The notes beneath the pieces were generated by a model. The model saw nothing but the letters and a program-made list of their open reading frames with translations. It made no database searches and was not told the DNA's origin. Shown here one piece after another: positions 8,511 through 18,051 of a DNA stretch of 64,000 bases; position 1 is the stretch's first letter; each line of letters opens with the position of its first letter. A program made the translations under genes and the position numbers. The stretch covers positions 558,001 to 622,000 of the forward strand of contig CAWIAX010000003.1 in the NCBI GenBank assembly GCA_963834305.1. Direction: 5' to 3'. The stretch is from JACCXG01 sp963834305. Its GTDB lineage: Bacteria; Acidobacteriota; Vicinamibacteria; Vicinamibacterales; 2-12-FULL-66-21.

Positions 8511-9754
8511 TGAACGCCCCGGGGCGTCTTCGTGGTCCGGCGCCGGCGCCCCGGGCGGTGGCGCTGGCCGTTCTCTGCCTCCTGCTCGTTCGCCCCTTCT
8601 TTCTTCCCTCCTTTCCTTTCTTATCTCCGTCCTTCTTTCCCGGCAGCGCGCTCACCGCCGGCTCCCTCCCGCAGCCCGCGGTTGCGCTCGGCCCCGGACG
8701 CGATCTCGCGCCTGGCGTGACGGTCTACCACGTGACCGACCCGTCCACGCTCGACCCGCCGGCGCCCGTCTCGATCTGGATCCTCCGGGTGGACCCGGCG
8801 GCGGCGGAGCTGCGTGCGGTGCTGGCGAACGACGAGGTCATGGAGACCGAACGGGTCGCGGACATGGCGGCCCGCCACGGCGCGGTGGCGGCCATTAACG
8901 CCGGCTTCTTCCTGCCGAACGGCGATCCGGCCGGGATCTACAAGCTCGGCGGCCGGCTGGTGAGCGATACGCGCCGGCCCCGCGGCGCCGTCGGGCTGAT
9001 CAGGAACCCGGCGGGCAGCCGCCTGATCTTCGGCCGCGTGACCGCGAAGATGTCGCTGGTCGTCCGGAAGAACGCCCGGCGTGACGGGCGCGTCGAGATT
9101 GCCGGGGTGGACACGACGCGGCGCGTCGGGCAGCTGATGCTGTTCACCCCCGCGTACCACGCCCACACCGACACGGCGCCCGGCGGGCTCGAGTGGATCC
9201 TCGATGGCCGGCCGCTCCGGGTGCGCGAGCCGCCGCGGCGGCAGGGGAAGACACCGATCCCCAGGGAGGGCTTCGTCCTGTCGTTCGGCGGTTCGCGGCC
9301 GCCGCCGGCGCTGGCGGCGCTGCGGCCGGGCGCGCGCGTGGACCTGGAAACGCACTACGGCGCGGCCGGCGATCCGGACGCCTGGGCGGAGGCCAGCGAC
9401 ATCATCGGCGGCGCCGGCCTGCTCGCCCGCGACGGCCGGATGGTGGACGACTGGTCCGCGGAGGTCTTCAGTCCCGGCTTTGCCGCGATGCGTCATCCCC
9501 GCACCGCCATCGGGACGCGGCCCGATGGGACGATCTGGCTCGTCACCGTGGATGGGCGGCAGCCCGGACTGAGCGCCGGCATGACCCTCGTGGAGCTGCG
9601 CGACTTCGCCCGCCGCCTCGGACTGGTGAACGTCCTGAATCTCGACGGCGGCGGCTCCACCACGATGTGGGCGGCAGGCAAAGTGCTCAACAGCCCGTCC
9701 GACCTGGCCGGCGCCAGGAAAGTCAGCGACGCCCTTCTTGTCGTGCGGCGCTGA
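8510..9754 (+). CDS. NAGPA-domain (phosphodiester glycosidase-like) protein
   Basis: The 414-residue protein has an N-terminal membrane-spanning or signal segment (about 17-45, rich in Phe/Leu/Pro) followed by a NAGPA/DUF2233 domain. Family landmarks are INAGFF in the first half, HPRTAIGTRPDG in the middle and LNLDGGGSTTMW near the C-terminus. The family includes the human uncovering enzyme that removes GlcNAc from a phosphodiester. Bacterial members are usually exported and linked to sugar phosphodiesters or exopolysaccharide, so the substrate here is unknown. Its ATG overlaps the stop of the preceding small secreted protein, implying translational coupling. Confidence 0.82.
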   Translation: MNAPGRLRGPAPAPRAVALAVLCLLLVRPFFLPSFPFLSPSFFPGSALTAGSLPQPAVALGPGRDLAPGVTVYHVTDPSTLDPPAPVSIWILRVDPAAAELRAVLANDEVMETERVADMAARHGAVAAINAGFFLPNGDPAGIYKLGGRLVSDTRRPRGAVGLIRNPAGSRLIFGRVTAKMSLVVRKNARRDGRVEIAGVDTTRRVGQLMLFTPAYHAHTDTAPGGLEWILDGRPLRVREPPRRQGKTPIPREGFVLSFGGSRPPPALAALRPGARVDLETHYGAAGDPDAWAEASDIIGGAGLLARDGRMVDDWSAEVFSPGFAAMRHPRTAIGTRPDGTIWLVTVDGRQPGLSAGMTLVELRDFARRLGLVNVLNLDGGGSTTMWAAGKVLNSPSDLAGARKVSDALLVVRR

Positions 9755-9779
9755 ACGCCCGCGTACAATTCACTCCGCC

Positions 9780-11705
9780 ATGCCGGCACGAGCGTCCTAC
9801 CGGTTCGGTCCTTTCGTCGTCGACGGCGCTGCCTGCCGCGTGACGCGCGACGGCGCCGCCGTGGCGGTGTCGCCGAAAGTCGTGGACTTGCTGCTGCTGC
9901 TCGCGGCGCGCCCATCGGTGCTGGTGTCGAAGGACGAGCTGTTCGCGGCGCTGTGGCCGGACGTGGCCGTCACCGACAACGCGCTCACCCAGGTCGTCTC
10001 CGAGCTGCGCCACGCGCTGGGCGACGACCCGTCCAGTCCGACCTACGTCCAGACCGTTGCCCGCCGCGGCTACCGCTTCGTATCGCCGGTGCAGGTGCTC
10101 GACCCGTCGGACTCCGATCCTCCCTCACCCGGAGCGGGCGACACCGCACCCGGCGCGCCCGGCGTGGTAGCGGTGCTCGATTTCGAGAACGTGAGCGGCG
10201 ATCCGGGGCTGGCCTGGCTGTCGTCGGGGATAGCGGAAACGCTGACCAACGATCTGCGTCCCGCGGCGCCCCGCATCATCGATCGCGTGCGGGTGATGGA
10301 GGCGGTCAGCCGCAGCGGCCGCGACCTGGCCGCCCTGAGGGCGGCCCTCAGCATCGACCGCGTCGTCGTCGGGAGCTTCCAGCGCGCCGGCGATCGGCTG
10401 CGCATCCGGGGCCGGATTGTCGACGTGGCGAGCGGCGCATGCCTCGCGGACGCGAAGGCCGACGGACCGCTCGACCAGGTCTTCGAGCTGCAGGACCGCC
10501 TGGTCGCGCAGTTCGCCGGGGCACTCGGATCCGGGCAGCCGGCAGGCGGCGGCCGGCGGCACCACCGGGAAACGGCGAGCCTCGAGGCCTATCGGGCGTT
10601 CACGGAGGGGCGCGTGCGGCTCGAGTCGCTGGATGCCGCGCACGTCGCCGGCGCGATTGCCGACTTCGAGCGCGCGCTTGCCCTCGACCCCCGGTATGCC
10701 GCGGCGTACGTCGGCCTGGCCAACGCCCACTTCTGGCAATACGAAATGTCGCGCGCCCGCAATGGGCCGGACGGCGCGCTGCTCGCGCGCGCGATCGATC
10801 ACGTCCGGCGCGCCATCGAGCTCGAGCGGGACCTCGCCGACGCCCATGCCACGCTGGCATTCCTGCTCGTCGGCGCCGGCCGCGCGGCGGACGCCCGCGC
10901 CGCCGCCCGGCGGGCTGTCGCGCTCGAGCCGGAGTATTGGGGCAACCAGTTCCGCCTGGCGCACGCGGCCTGGGGAGACGAACGTTTGCAGGCGGTGGCG
11001 CGGACGGTGGAGCTCTATCCCGACTTCCCGTTCGCGCATTTCGAGGGGGCCATGGTGCACATCGCGCGCGGCGCGCTCGACCATGCCGAGTCCACACTGC
11101 GCGAAGGGACGATCGTGCAGGATCGGCAGGCGCACCTCCGCCAGCGCTACCCGGCCAAGGGGCTGCACTGGCTGCTCGGCCTGGTGCGGCTGGCACGCCG
11201 GGACGCCGCCGAAGCGCTGCGCGAATTCGACAAGGAGATCGCATCGGGCCCCGGTCAGCTCTACGCCGCCGAGTTCGCCATGAATGCCCACGACGGCGCA
11301 GGGTTCGCGCTGCTGGCGGGCGGCCACGCCGCGGCGGCAGCCGGCAGGTTTCGCGAGGCGCTCCGGCTGTTCCCGGACCATGCGCGGTCGCTGGCCGGCC
11401 TCGGGGCCGCGCTGGCCGGGACGAAGGAAGCCGCCGCCGCGGACGAGGCGCTCGACCGCGCCGGCGAGGCCATCGAGGCGCTCCGCCGTGGCGGCCGTGG
11501 CGGCGAGGCCCTGCTGGCTGAGGCCCTGCTGCATGCCGTCCGCGGGAAGCCCGCCGAGGCGGTGGCCGCGCTGCAGCACCTGCTGGAGAAGGCCGACCTG
11601 CCGTTTGCCGGCTGGACGATCCCGGTCGAACCGCTCCTCGGACGGATCTCCGACGCCCCCGGTTTTACCGCCCTCCTGGCCCGGCTGGCCGCACGGGCCC
11701 GCTGA
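9780..11705 (+). CDS. Winged-helix (CadC/OmpR-type) transcription regulator with TPR repeats
   Basis: Residues 1-105 form a Trans_reg_C winged helix (FGPFVVDG start, DNALTQVVSELRHALGD recognition region, TVARRGYRF end). Next comes a VAVLDFENVSGD...GIAETL domain typical of adenylate-cyclase/TPR regulators, then tetratricopeptide repeats to the C-terminus (ALDPRYAAAYVGLANAHF and similar). The total is 641 residues. No transmembrane helix is evident between the DNA-binding and TPR parts, unlike CadC itself, so it is probably cytoplasmic. ATG 9780 is chosen because the family domain begins right after it. Targets and ligand are unknown. It stands alone between the NAGPA gene and a membrane-protein gene. 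Confidence 0.85.
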   Translation: MPARASYRFGPFVVDGAACRVTRDGAAVAVSPKVVDLLLLLAARPSVLVSKDELFAALWPDVAVTDNALTQVVSELRHALGDDPSSPTYVQTVARRGYRFVSPVQVLDPSDSDPPSPGAGDTAPGAPGVVAVLDFENVSGDPGLAWLSSGIAETLTNDLRPAAPRIIDRVRVMEAVSRSGRDLAALRAALSIDRVVVGSFQRAGDRLRIRGRIVDVASGACLADAKADGPLDQVFELQDRLVAQFAGALGSGQPAGGGRRHHRETASLEAYRAFTEGRVRLESLDAAHVAGAIADFERALALDPRYAAAYVGLANAHFWQYEMSRARNGPDGALLARAIDHVRRAIELERDLADAHATLAFLLVGAGRAADARAAARRAVALEPEYWGNQFRLAHAAWGDERLQAVARTVELYPDFPFAHFEGAMVHIARGALDHAESTLREGTIVQDRQAHLRQRYPAKGLHWLLGLVRLARRDAAEALREFDKEIASGPGQLYAAEFAMNAHDGAGFALLAGGHAAAAAGRFREALRLFPDHARSLAGLGAALAGTKEAAAADEALDRAGEAIEALRRGGRGGEALLAEALLHAVRGKPAEAVAALQHLLEKADLPFAGWTIPVEPLLGRISDAPGFTALLARLAARAR

Positions 11706-11855
11706 TTTCAGGCTTCTTCATCCCCGCGTCACGACTTCTCAGCCCGCGGCGGCCTATCGTGCTCTGCATGGACGCGCGCCCTCACCCGATGCTGCCCGGT
11801 TCCCCCGACAGTGGACGGACGGCCCCGGGGAGTGTTGCCGGTCCGGGAGCCAGCC

Positions 11856-12713
11856 ATGAAGCCGGTTGTTGCCATTGTCATCGCGGCGATCGTCCTTGCC
11901 AATGCGTCGTCTGCCGCCGCCCGGCAGGTGCGGGATCCGGACGCCTCACCCCATATCGAGACGGTGCAGGAACTCATGCTCGACGATGGCTCGCGGTTCT
12001 ACGGGGTGGTGGAGGCCGAGAGCGACGCGGAGATTGTCTTCCGCACCACGTCCGGCGCGCTGGTGCAGTCGGCTCGAAGCAAGGTGGCTTCGATGCGCCG
12101 GGTGACTGGCCGGGTCATCGAGGGGAACTTCCGGCGCGAGGATCCCAACAGCACGCGGCTCCTGTTCGGGCCGACCGGGAGGCCGCTGAGGAAGGGTGAA
12201 GCCTATCTCGGCGTGTACGAGTTCGTGATGCCCTTCGTGCAGGTCGGCATCACCGATCGCATCTCGATTGGCGGCGGCACGCCGCTGTTCTTCGGCCCCG
12301 GCGAGTTCGACCGGCCCTACTGGATCACGCCCAAGGTCAGCCTGTATTCCCGGCGCGGCACGCACGTCTCGGCCGGTCTCTTCCACGGCTTCGGTCCCGA
12401 CAACCAGGGACTGGGCATTGGCTATGGCGTGCTGACGCGCGAGCTCGCCGGCGGCTCGTTCACCGTGGGCGCCGGGATGGGCTACACCACGGACGGCAGC
12501 CGGCGCGCCGTCGTCATGGTGGGTGGCGACCGGCCGCTGCGCCGCAATCTGAAGCTCATCACGGAGAGCTATCTCTGGTCGTCGTCCGGGGTGCTGTCGG
12601 GGGGCGTGCGGTTCTTCGGCGACAACCTGTCGGCCGATCTCGCGATGGCCGCCCTGTTCATCGACGATCAGGTCGTGGCTGCGCCCGTAGTCAACTTCGC
12701 GTATCGCTTCTGA
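11856..12713 (+). CDS. Outer-membrane beta-barrel-like protein, unknown function
   Basis: The 285-residue protein begins at ATG 11856 after GGGAG and has a Sec signal peptide (KPVVAIVIAAIVLANASSAAA). A short N-terminal domain (DDGSRFYGVVEAESDAEIVFRT) resembles an SH3-like fold. The rest alternates Gly/aromatic/hydrophobic residues (GLGIGYGVLTRELAGG, FTVGAGMGYTTDG) and ends in an aromatic residue (FAYRF), the signature of outer-membrane barrels. The 150 nt upstream holds no gene and no convincing promoter. No neighbour suggests a function. Confidence 0.65.
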   Translation: MKPVVAIVIAAIVLANASSAAARQVRDPDASPHIETVQELMLDDGSRFYGVVEAESDAEIVFRTTSGALVQSARSKVASMRRVTGRVIEGNFRREDPNSTRLLFGPTGRPLRKGEAYLGVYEFVMPFVQVGITDRISIGGGTPLFFGPGEFDRPYWITPKVSLYSRRGTHVSAGLFHGFGPDNQGLGIGYGVLTRELAGGSFTVGAGMGYTTDGSRRAVVMVGGDRPLRRNLKLITESYLWSSSGVLSGGVRFFGDNLSADLAMAALFIDDQVVAAPVVNFAYRF

Positions 12714-12723
12714 TCGGCGCCGA

Positions 12724-13608
12724 TTACCTCGCGCCCGCCGCCGCGTCGTAGACGGCTTTCGACAGGTCCGCCATCAGCGCTCCGCTGACCTTGCGGTCGG
12801 CGATCCCGCGGACCAGCAGCACCAGGACGTAGGGCCGCGGCGCGAACACAATGCCGGCGTCGTGGTGGATTCGCGTGATGTTGCCCGTCTTGTGGGCGAC
12901 CGCGACGCCCGGGGGCAGCCCCGCCGGGATGGCGTCGTTGAACGCCTGCCGCTTCAGGATCTCCACCATCGCCTGGTCAGCGGCGGCATTCACCGCGGTG
13001 CCGTGCGCCAGCCGCTCGAACAGGGTCAGCAGCCCGCGCGCCGTGGTCGAGTTGTTCAGTCCCTGCTCGAAGGCTTTGCCGTCTTCGACGCCCCGCAGCA
13101 CCTGCATGCCGCCACCGTCATCCGCGCCGAGCCTGGCGACCGTCCGGCGGATGTTCGCCACTCCCAGCCTCTCGATGAGCAGGTTGGTGGCGAAGTTGCT
13201 GCTGACCGTGATCATCGCGTGGCACAACTGGCCGAGGGTCAGCGTCCGGCCCACCGCGGCGTAGACGTCGCGATCCGAGTCGTCTCCCTCGCTCAGCGCG
13301 TAGGGGCTGCCGTCAACGATGCTGTGGAACTCGTTCCTGATCGGGACGGGATCGTCCAGCGTGACGCCGCCCTCAGCCACCTGATGGTAGAGCTCGATCA
13401 TGACCGGCACCTTCATGGTGCTGGCGGCATGGAACACCCGGTCGGCGTCGAGCAGGAGCTCGTCCTTTCCATCGAGCGTGCGGTACGCCACCGCCACTTC
13501 GGCGCCGCTCTCCGCGATCCTCAGCCGCAGCCGGTTCTCCAGTGCGGGGGCGGGGCCGCCGGGCGCCTGCTGGGCCAGGATCGTCACGAACACCAGGGAC
13601 CACACCAT
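12724..13608 (-). CDS. Class A beta-lactamase-like serine hydrolase
   Basis: The 294-residue protein has a signal peptide and the three active-site elements of the class A fold: STMK (Ser63-Lys66), SSN in ITVSSNFATN where class A enzymes have SDN, and HKTGN near the C-terminus. A candidate omega-loop segment (RGVED...LNNSTTA) contains a glutamate that could match Glu166. It may be a true beta-lactamase, but acidobacterial genomes hold many such serine hydrolases of unknown substrate, and the SDN-to-SSN change makes drug resistance uncertain. ATG 13608 is chosen because it precedes the signal peptide and lies 2 nt after the upstream stop, giving a two-gene operon. Confidence 0.78.
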   Translation of the reverse strand: MVWSLVFVTILAQQAPGGPAPALENRLRLRIAESGAEVAVAYRTLDGKDELLLDADRVFHAASTMKVPVMIELYHQVAEGGVTLDDPVPIRNEFHSIVDGSPYALSEGDDSDRDVYAAVGRTLTLGQLCHAMITVSSNFATNLLIERLGVANIRRTVARLGADDGGGMQVLRGVEDGKAFEQGLNNSTTARGLLTLFERLAHGTAVNAAADQAMVEILKRQAFNDAIPAGLPPGVAVAHKTGNITRIHHDAGIVFAPRPYVLVLLVRGIADRKVSGALMADLSKAVYDAAAGAR

Positions 13609-13610
13609 GC

Positions 13611-14129
13611 TCAGTGCGTCGAGGCGGGAGCGCCCGTTTCGGGCAGCTCCGCGAGCTCCCCCCACGTGTCGGGATCCTGCGACACCAGCGTCGAGAAATA
13701 GAGCGCCACGTCGTCCGCCGGGTATTTGCCCGCGATCTCGGCCGCCGCCGCCCGGAGCTTGTCCGACTCGGGCTTGACCGTGGTCTCCTCGTTGATGAGT
13801 CCGTCCTCATGCTCCACGCCGAGCGCGTCGAGGAACGCCGCCATCATGGCGCGCTGACGGCCGAGGTGGTAGTTGACCAGCGCGCGCGCGGCCACCGCGT
13901 CCGAGACCACGGGCAGCCTGACGAGGTACTGCGCCTTCTTTTCGGGCGGGAGGTTCAGCACGCTCTTGGCCCGGAACTTCATGTGCGTGGCAATCGAGGC
14001 GCAGGCTTCGACCTGCTGCTCGGCCGACTGTTCGTCGCTCCAGAAGAGCTCGGCTGCCGCCTGCCGCCGCTCGGCGGGCAGCCGCTTCCAGATGCGTGAC
14101 GGACGGAACTCGTTGTAATCCTGTGTCAT
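13611..14129 (-). CDS. Hypothetical alpha-helical protein
   Basis: I do not recognise this 172-residue protein. It is predicted mostly helical, charged and cytoplasmic: no signal peptide, no membrane segment and no cysteine cluster. Blocks such as PAERRQAAAELFWSDEQ and KAQYLVRLPVVSDAVAARAL give no catalytic clue. The start is ATG 14129, the only one giving a compact protein, but the preceding TTTCCTGCT contains no Shine-Dalgarno motif. It lies directly upstream of the beta-lactamase-like gene (2-nt gap), so both are probably cotranscribed. Confidence 0.65.
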   Translation of the reverse strand: MTQDYNEFRPSRIWKRLPAERRQAAAELFWSDEQSAEQQVEACASIATHMKFRAKSVLNLPPEKKAQYLVRLPVVSDAVAARALVNYHLGRQRAMMAAFLDALGVEHEDGLINEETTVKPESDKLRAAAAEIAGKYPADDVALYFSTLVSQDPDTWGELAELPETGAPASTH

Positions 14130-14214
14130 AGCAGGAAATCTTAACAAAGAGCCGGGACCCTGATCCGGCAACTTGCCGTCAACCTCCAGCCGGCGTTCTC
14201 CGTCCAATCCCATC

Positions 14215-16664
14215 ATGCTCGAAATCCTGATGCGGGACCTGCGGGTGAGCGTCCGGGCGCTTCGCCGGAACCCCGGCTTTGCCGCCATCGCCGTCCTCAC
14301 CCTCGCGCTCGGCATTGGCGCCAACGCCGCCATCTTCAGCGTCGTTCGCGCCGTCCTGCTGCGTCCCCTGCCCTGGTCGGAGCCGGACCGGGCGGTGATG
14401 ATCTGGAGCAAGTGGACGTCGTTCGACAAGACCTGGGTGGCCGAGGGGGAAGTGGTGGACTACCGGCGGCGGTCGCGGACGTTGTCGGACGTGGCGGCCT
14501 GGGGAGAGAGCCAGGTGAACCTGACCGGCGACGGAGAGCCGGAGCGCGTGGCCGCCGCGGCGGTAACCGCGAACCTCTTCACCGTTCTGGGCGTGGCGCC
14601 GCTGCACGGCCGGGTGTTCTCCGCCGCTGAGGACCTACCCAACGGTCCGCGCCTCGTCGTGCTCGGGCACGCGCTGTGGTCGCGACGTTTTGCCGCGGAC
14701 CCCGGCATCGTCGGCCGGACGATCGCGATCAACGGCCAGCCGCACGAGGTCGTCGGCGTGATGCCGCCGGGCTTCGTGCTGCCGACCGACTTCCAGAATC
14801 CCGAGCCGTCACAGCTCTGGCAGCCGCTCCAGATGGATCCGGCCAGCACCGACCACGGCAGCCACGGGTTGTATGCCGCGGCACGGCTGAGGCCCGGCGC
14901 CACCGTCCAGCAGGCCGCCGGCGACCTGAGCGGCATCGCCCGCGCCATGACGAACGAGGGGCTCTATCCCGTGCAGATGCAGTTCGACACCGTCGTGCTG
15001 TCGCTCACTGATGAGGTGGTCGGCCCCGTCCGCCGTGGCATCTGGCTCCTGTTCGGCGCCGTGGGCTTCCTGCTCCTCATCGCCTGCGCGAACGTCGCGA
15101 ACCTGCTGCTCGCGCGCGCGGAAGGGCGGCAGCGCGAGATTGCCGTGCGCGCCGCGCTCGGCGCCAGCGCCGCCCGCGTGATCGCGCCAGCTCCTGACCG
15201 AGAGCCTGCTGCTGACCGCCCTGGCCACCGGTGCGGGGCTCGCGCTCGCCTACGGCGCCGTCCGCCTCGTTGCCTGGTGGAACCCCGCGAGCGTGCCGCG
15301 CGTGGCGGGAGCGGCGGTCGATCCCCAGGTGCTGCTGTTCACCGCGCTCGTGGCGGTCTTCACCACCGTGATGTTCGGCGTGGCGCCAGCCATCCGGGCG
15401 CTGCGCGTGGACCTCACCGACTCGCTCAAGGACGGCGCCCAGGGCGCCTCGAGCGGAGGAGCGCGCGGCCGCTTCCGCAACGCCCTGGTCGTCGTCGAGA
15501 TGGCACTTGCCGTGATCCTGCTCGTCGGCGCCGGCCTGATGATCCGCAGCCTCTGGTCGCTGCAGCAGGTGCCGCTGGGCTTCGAGCCCGCGCGGGTGCT
15601 GACGATGCGCCTGGCGCTGCCGGCGGCGACGTACGCCGACGCCGGAGCATGTGGTGGAGTTCTACGCGCGCCTCAACGATCGCGTTCGCCAGCTGCCCGG
15701 TGTGCAGAGCGCCGGCGCCGTGCGCGCGCTGCCGCTCGGCTCCACGATCGGCGACTTCGGCCTGACGGTCGACGGCTACACGCCACCGCCCGGTACCGGC
15801 GCCAAGGGGGACTGGCAGATCGTGACCGACGGCTATCTCGAGGCGATGGGGGAGCGGCTCGTCCGCGGCCGCGCCATCTCCGCCGCCGACCGCACCGACG
15901 CGATGCCCGTCGCGCTGATCAACGAGGAGATGGCCAGGCTCTACTGGCCGGGCCGCGACGCGCTGGGCGGCCGCTTCACCATCGGGCGCGGCGGCGCCTC
16001 GCGTCCCGCGATCACCGTCGTCGGCATCGTCGCGGACGTGCGCCACAACGGCATCACCGATGTGGTGAAGGAGAAGTTCTACGTGCCGCACACCCAGTGG
16101 CACAAGTCCGTCGGCAACCCCGTCCGCGGCATGACACTTGTCGTCAGGAGCGCGCAGGATCCGCGCGCGCTCGTGGCTCCCGTCCGCGCGCTGATCCGCG
16201 AGATGGACCCGAATCTTCCCGTTGCCGACATCCGCACCATGGACGACGTCGTGTCGGCGACGCTGTCGGCGCCGCGTTTCACCACCGTGCTGATGGGCGT
16301 GTTCGCGGCGCTCGCGCTGGCGCTGTCGGCGATCGGCATCTACGGCGTGCTGTCGTACGTGGTCAGCCGACGCACGCGCGAGATCGGCATCCGCGTGGCG
16401 ATCGGCGCCGGGCGCCCGCAGGTTCTCCGCCTGATCCTGATGGACGGCCTTGGCCTGGCCCTCGTTGGCGTCGCCGTCGGGCTGGCCGCCGCCGCCGGCC
16501 TGTCGCGGCTGTTGACCAGCCTGCTGCACGGCGTCACGCCGGCCGATCCCGCGACGTTCCTGGCGGTTGCCGCGGCGCTCACGCTCGTCGCTCTGCTGGC
16601 CAGCCTGATCCCTGCCTGGCGCGCCGCCAGCCTCGACCCCGTTCGTGCCCTGAAGTCCGAATAG
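14215..16664 (+). CDS. ADOP-type MacB-like ABC permease, two frame breaks
   Basis: The protein has two MacB periplasmic core/FtsX permease halves: a first transmembrane helix near the start (FAAIAVLTLALGIGANAAIF), a core domain, FtsX helices (LLIACANVANLLLARAE...REIAVRAALGAS), then a second copy ending in REIGIRVAIGAG and PAWRAASLDPVRALKSE. This duplicated architecture without a linked ATPase is the family known as acidobacterial duplicated orphan permease. Substrate is unknown. Extra bases near 15184 and 15644 break the frame; repaired, the product is about 815 residues, normal for the family. The start is ATG 14215. It is divergent from the hypothetical gene at 14129. Confidence 0.85.
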
Positions 16665-16724
16665 CGGGAGCACGGCGCCGCACGGCGCAGCCGTAGGGCG
16701 CGTGCTACGATCCTCTTCCTCCCC

Positions 16725-17875
16725 ATGTCCCCTCCCGATCGTCTGTTCACCCCGCGCTTCTTCGTGATGTGCGGGTTCACGTTCACCGTGTTCCTGTCGG
16801 CGTTCCAGCTGCTCCCGACGGCGCCGTTCCACATCCTCGACCTCGGCGGCACGACATTCGCCTCCGGGATGTTCCTTGGCTTCCTGACCTACTCGTCGGC
16901 GTTTTCGGCGCCGCTGACCGGCGCCTATGTCGATCGGACGGGCAGCGGCGCGTGCTCATCATCAGCAGCCTGGCGCTCGCGGTCTTTGCCGCCGGCTACG
17001 CGGTGATCACCGACTACCGGCTGATGCTGGCGCTGGCCGTCGTGCAGGGGGTGTTCTGGTCGGCGCTGCTGTCGGCGTCGGCGGCCTACATGACCAACAT
17101 GCTGCCCGAGCGGCGGCGCGCCGAAGGCATCGGCTACTGGGGTCTGTCCACGATGGCGGCGATTGCCGTGTCGCCGATCGATTGGCTTCTGTATCTACCG
17201 CCACGGCTGGATCTGGCTCTGCGTGGTCGCGGGCGTGCTGAACCTGGTGATGGCGGGGATCGCGTGGAATCTCGAGGAGCATCCGCCGGACCGTGTCCGC
17301 CGGGCCGCGCAAGGGCCTGCTCGAGTGGCGGGTGCTCGTGACGTCGCTGACGCTGTTCCTCTATTCGTTCGGCTACGGCGGCATCACCAGCTTCGCGGCG
17401 ATGTATGCTGACGCCAGCGGGACGTCACCCCAAGGGGCTGTACCTGACCACGCTGGCCGTGGTGATTCTGTGCACGCGGCCGATCACCGGGCGCCTCGGC
17501 GATCTGTGGGGCTACAAGCGGGTGTTCGTCCCCTGCCTGGTGATGATCAGCTGCGGGCTGGCGGTGCTGTCGATCGGCGGCACGCGGCCCTGGATGCTGA
17601 TCTCCGCCATCGTGTTCGGCCTCGGCTTCGGCACGGCGTATCCCGCCTACGTGGGCTACGTGATGCAGGACGTGGCGGCGGACCGGCGGGGAGCGGCGTT
17701 CGGCGCCATCCTGGCGGCGTTCGACACCGGGATCGGCACCGGGTCGACGTCGATGGGCTGGCTGATTCAGCACCTCGGCTACGCCACGGCGTTCGGCATT
17801 GCCGCAGCGCTGTCGGCGCTGGCGCTGCCCTACTTCCTCGTGGTGGATCGGCTGCACAAGCCCGCGCGCGCGTGA
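16725..17875 (+). CDS. MFS transporter, four frame breaks
   Basis: Pieces in three frames join into one 12-helix-like major facilitator of about 382 residues. It starts MSPPDRLFTPRFFVMCGFTF, has motif-A-like DRTGQRRVLI, then SIGFWIYRHGW, a second-half LTLFLYSFGYGGITSFAA and TRPITGRLGDLWGYKRV, and ends in LHKPARA. Breaks are near 16943 (one base missing) and 17177, 17298 and 17422 (one base extra each). No segment between breaks contains a stop, and the amino-acid flow is continuous, so a recent pseudogene or consensus error is likelier than decay. Substrate cannot be told. The following 176 nt up to the kinase hold no supportable gene. Confidence 0.75.
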
Positions 17876-18051
17876 ACCGGGCGGGGCTCGATTCCCGTCC
17901 CGCCGCCGGCGGGCAGGACGATGCGCGTATCGATTCCATTCGCCGTTGCGGCAGCCTTGCCTTGCAGCGCGATGTGCGACACGATGCCTGAACCGCCCGG
18001 CATCATCATCGGCGGTCGCATCCCGGTCGATCAATTGACGCGAGCCCGCGT

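Noticed and set aside
11706..11855. Small upstream frame extending the outer-membrane-like protein
   Set aside because: ATG 11856 starts directly at the signal peptide with a purine-rich site before it. Longer starts add non-signal residues.
17876..18051. Small gene on either strand between the MFS transporter and the hybrid kinase
   Set aside because: Frames here are short, lack a ribosome-binding site and show no protein-like pattern.
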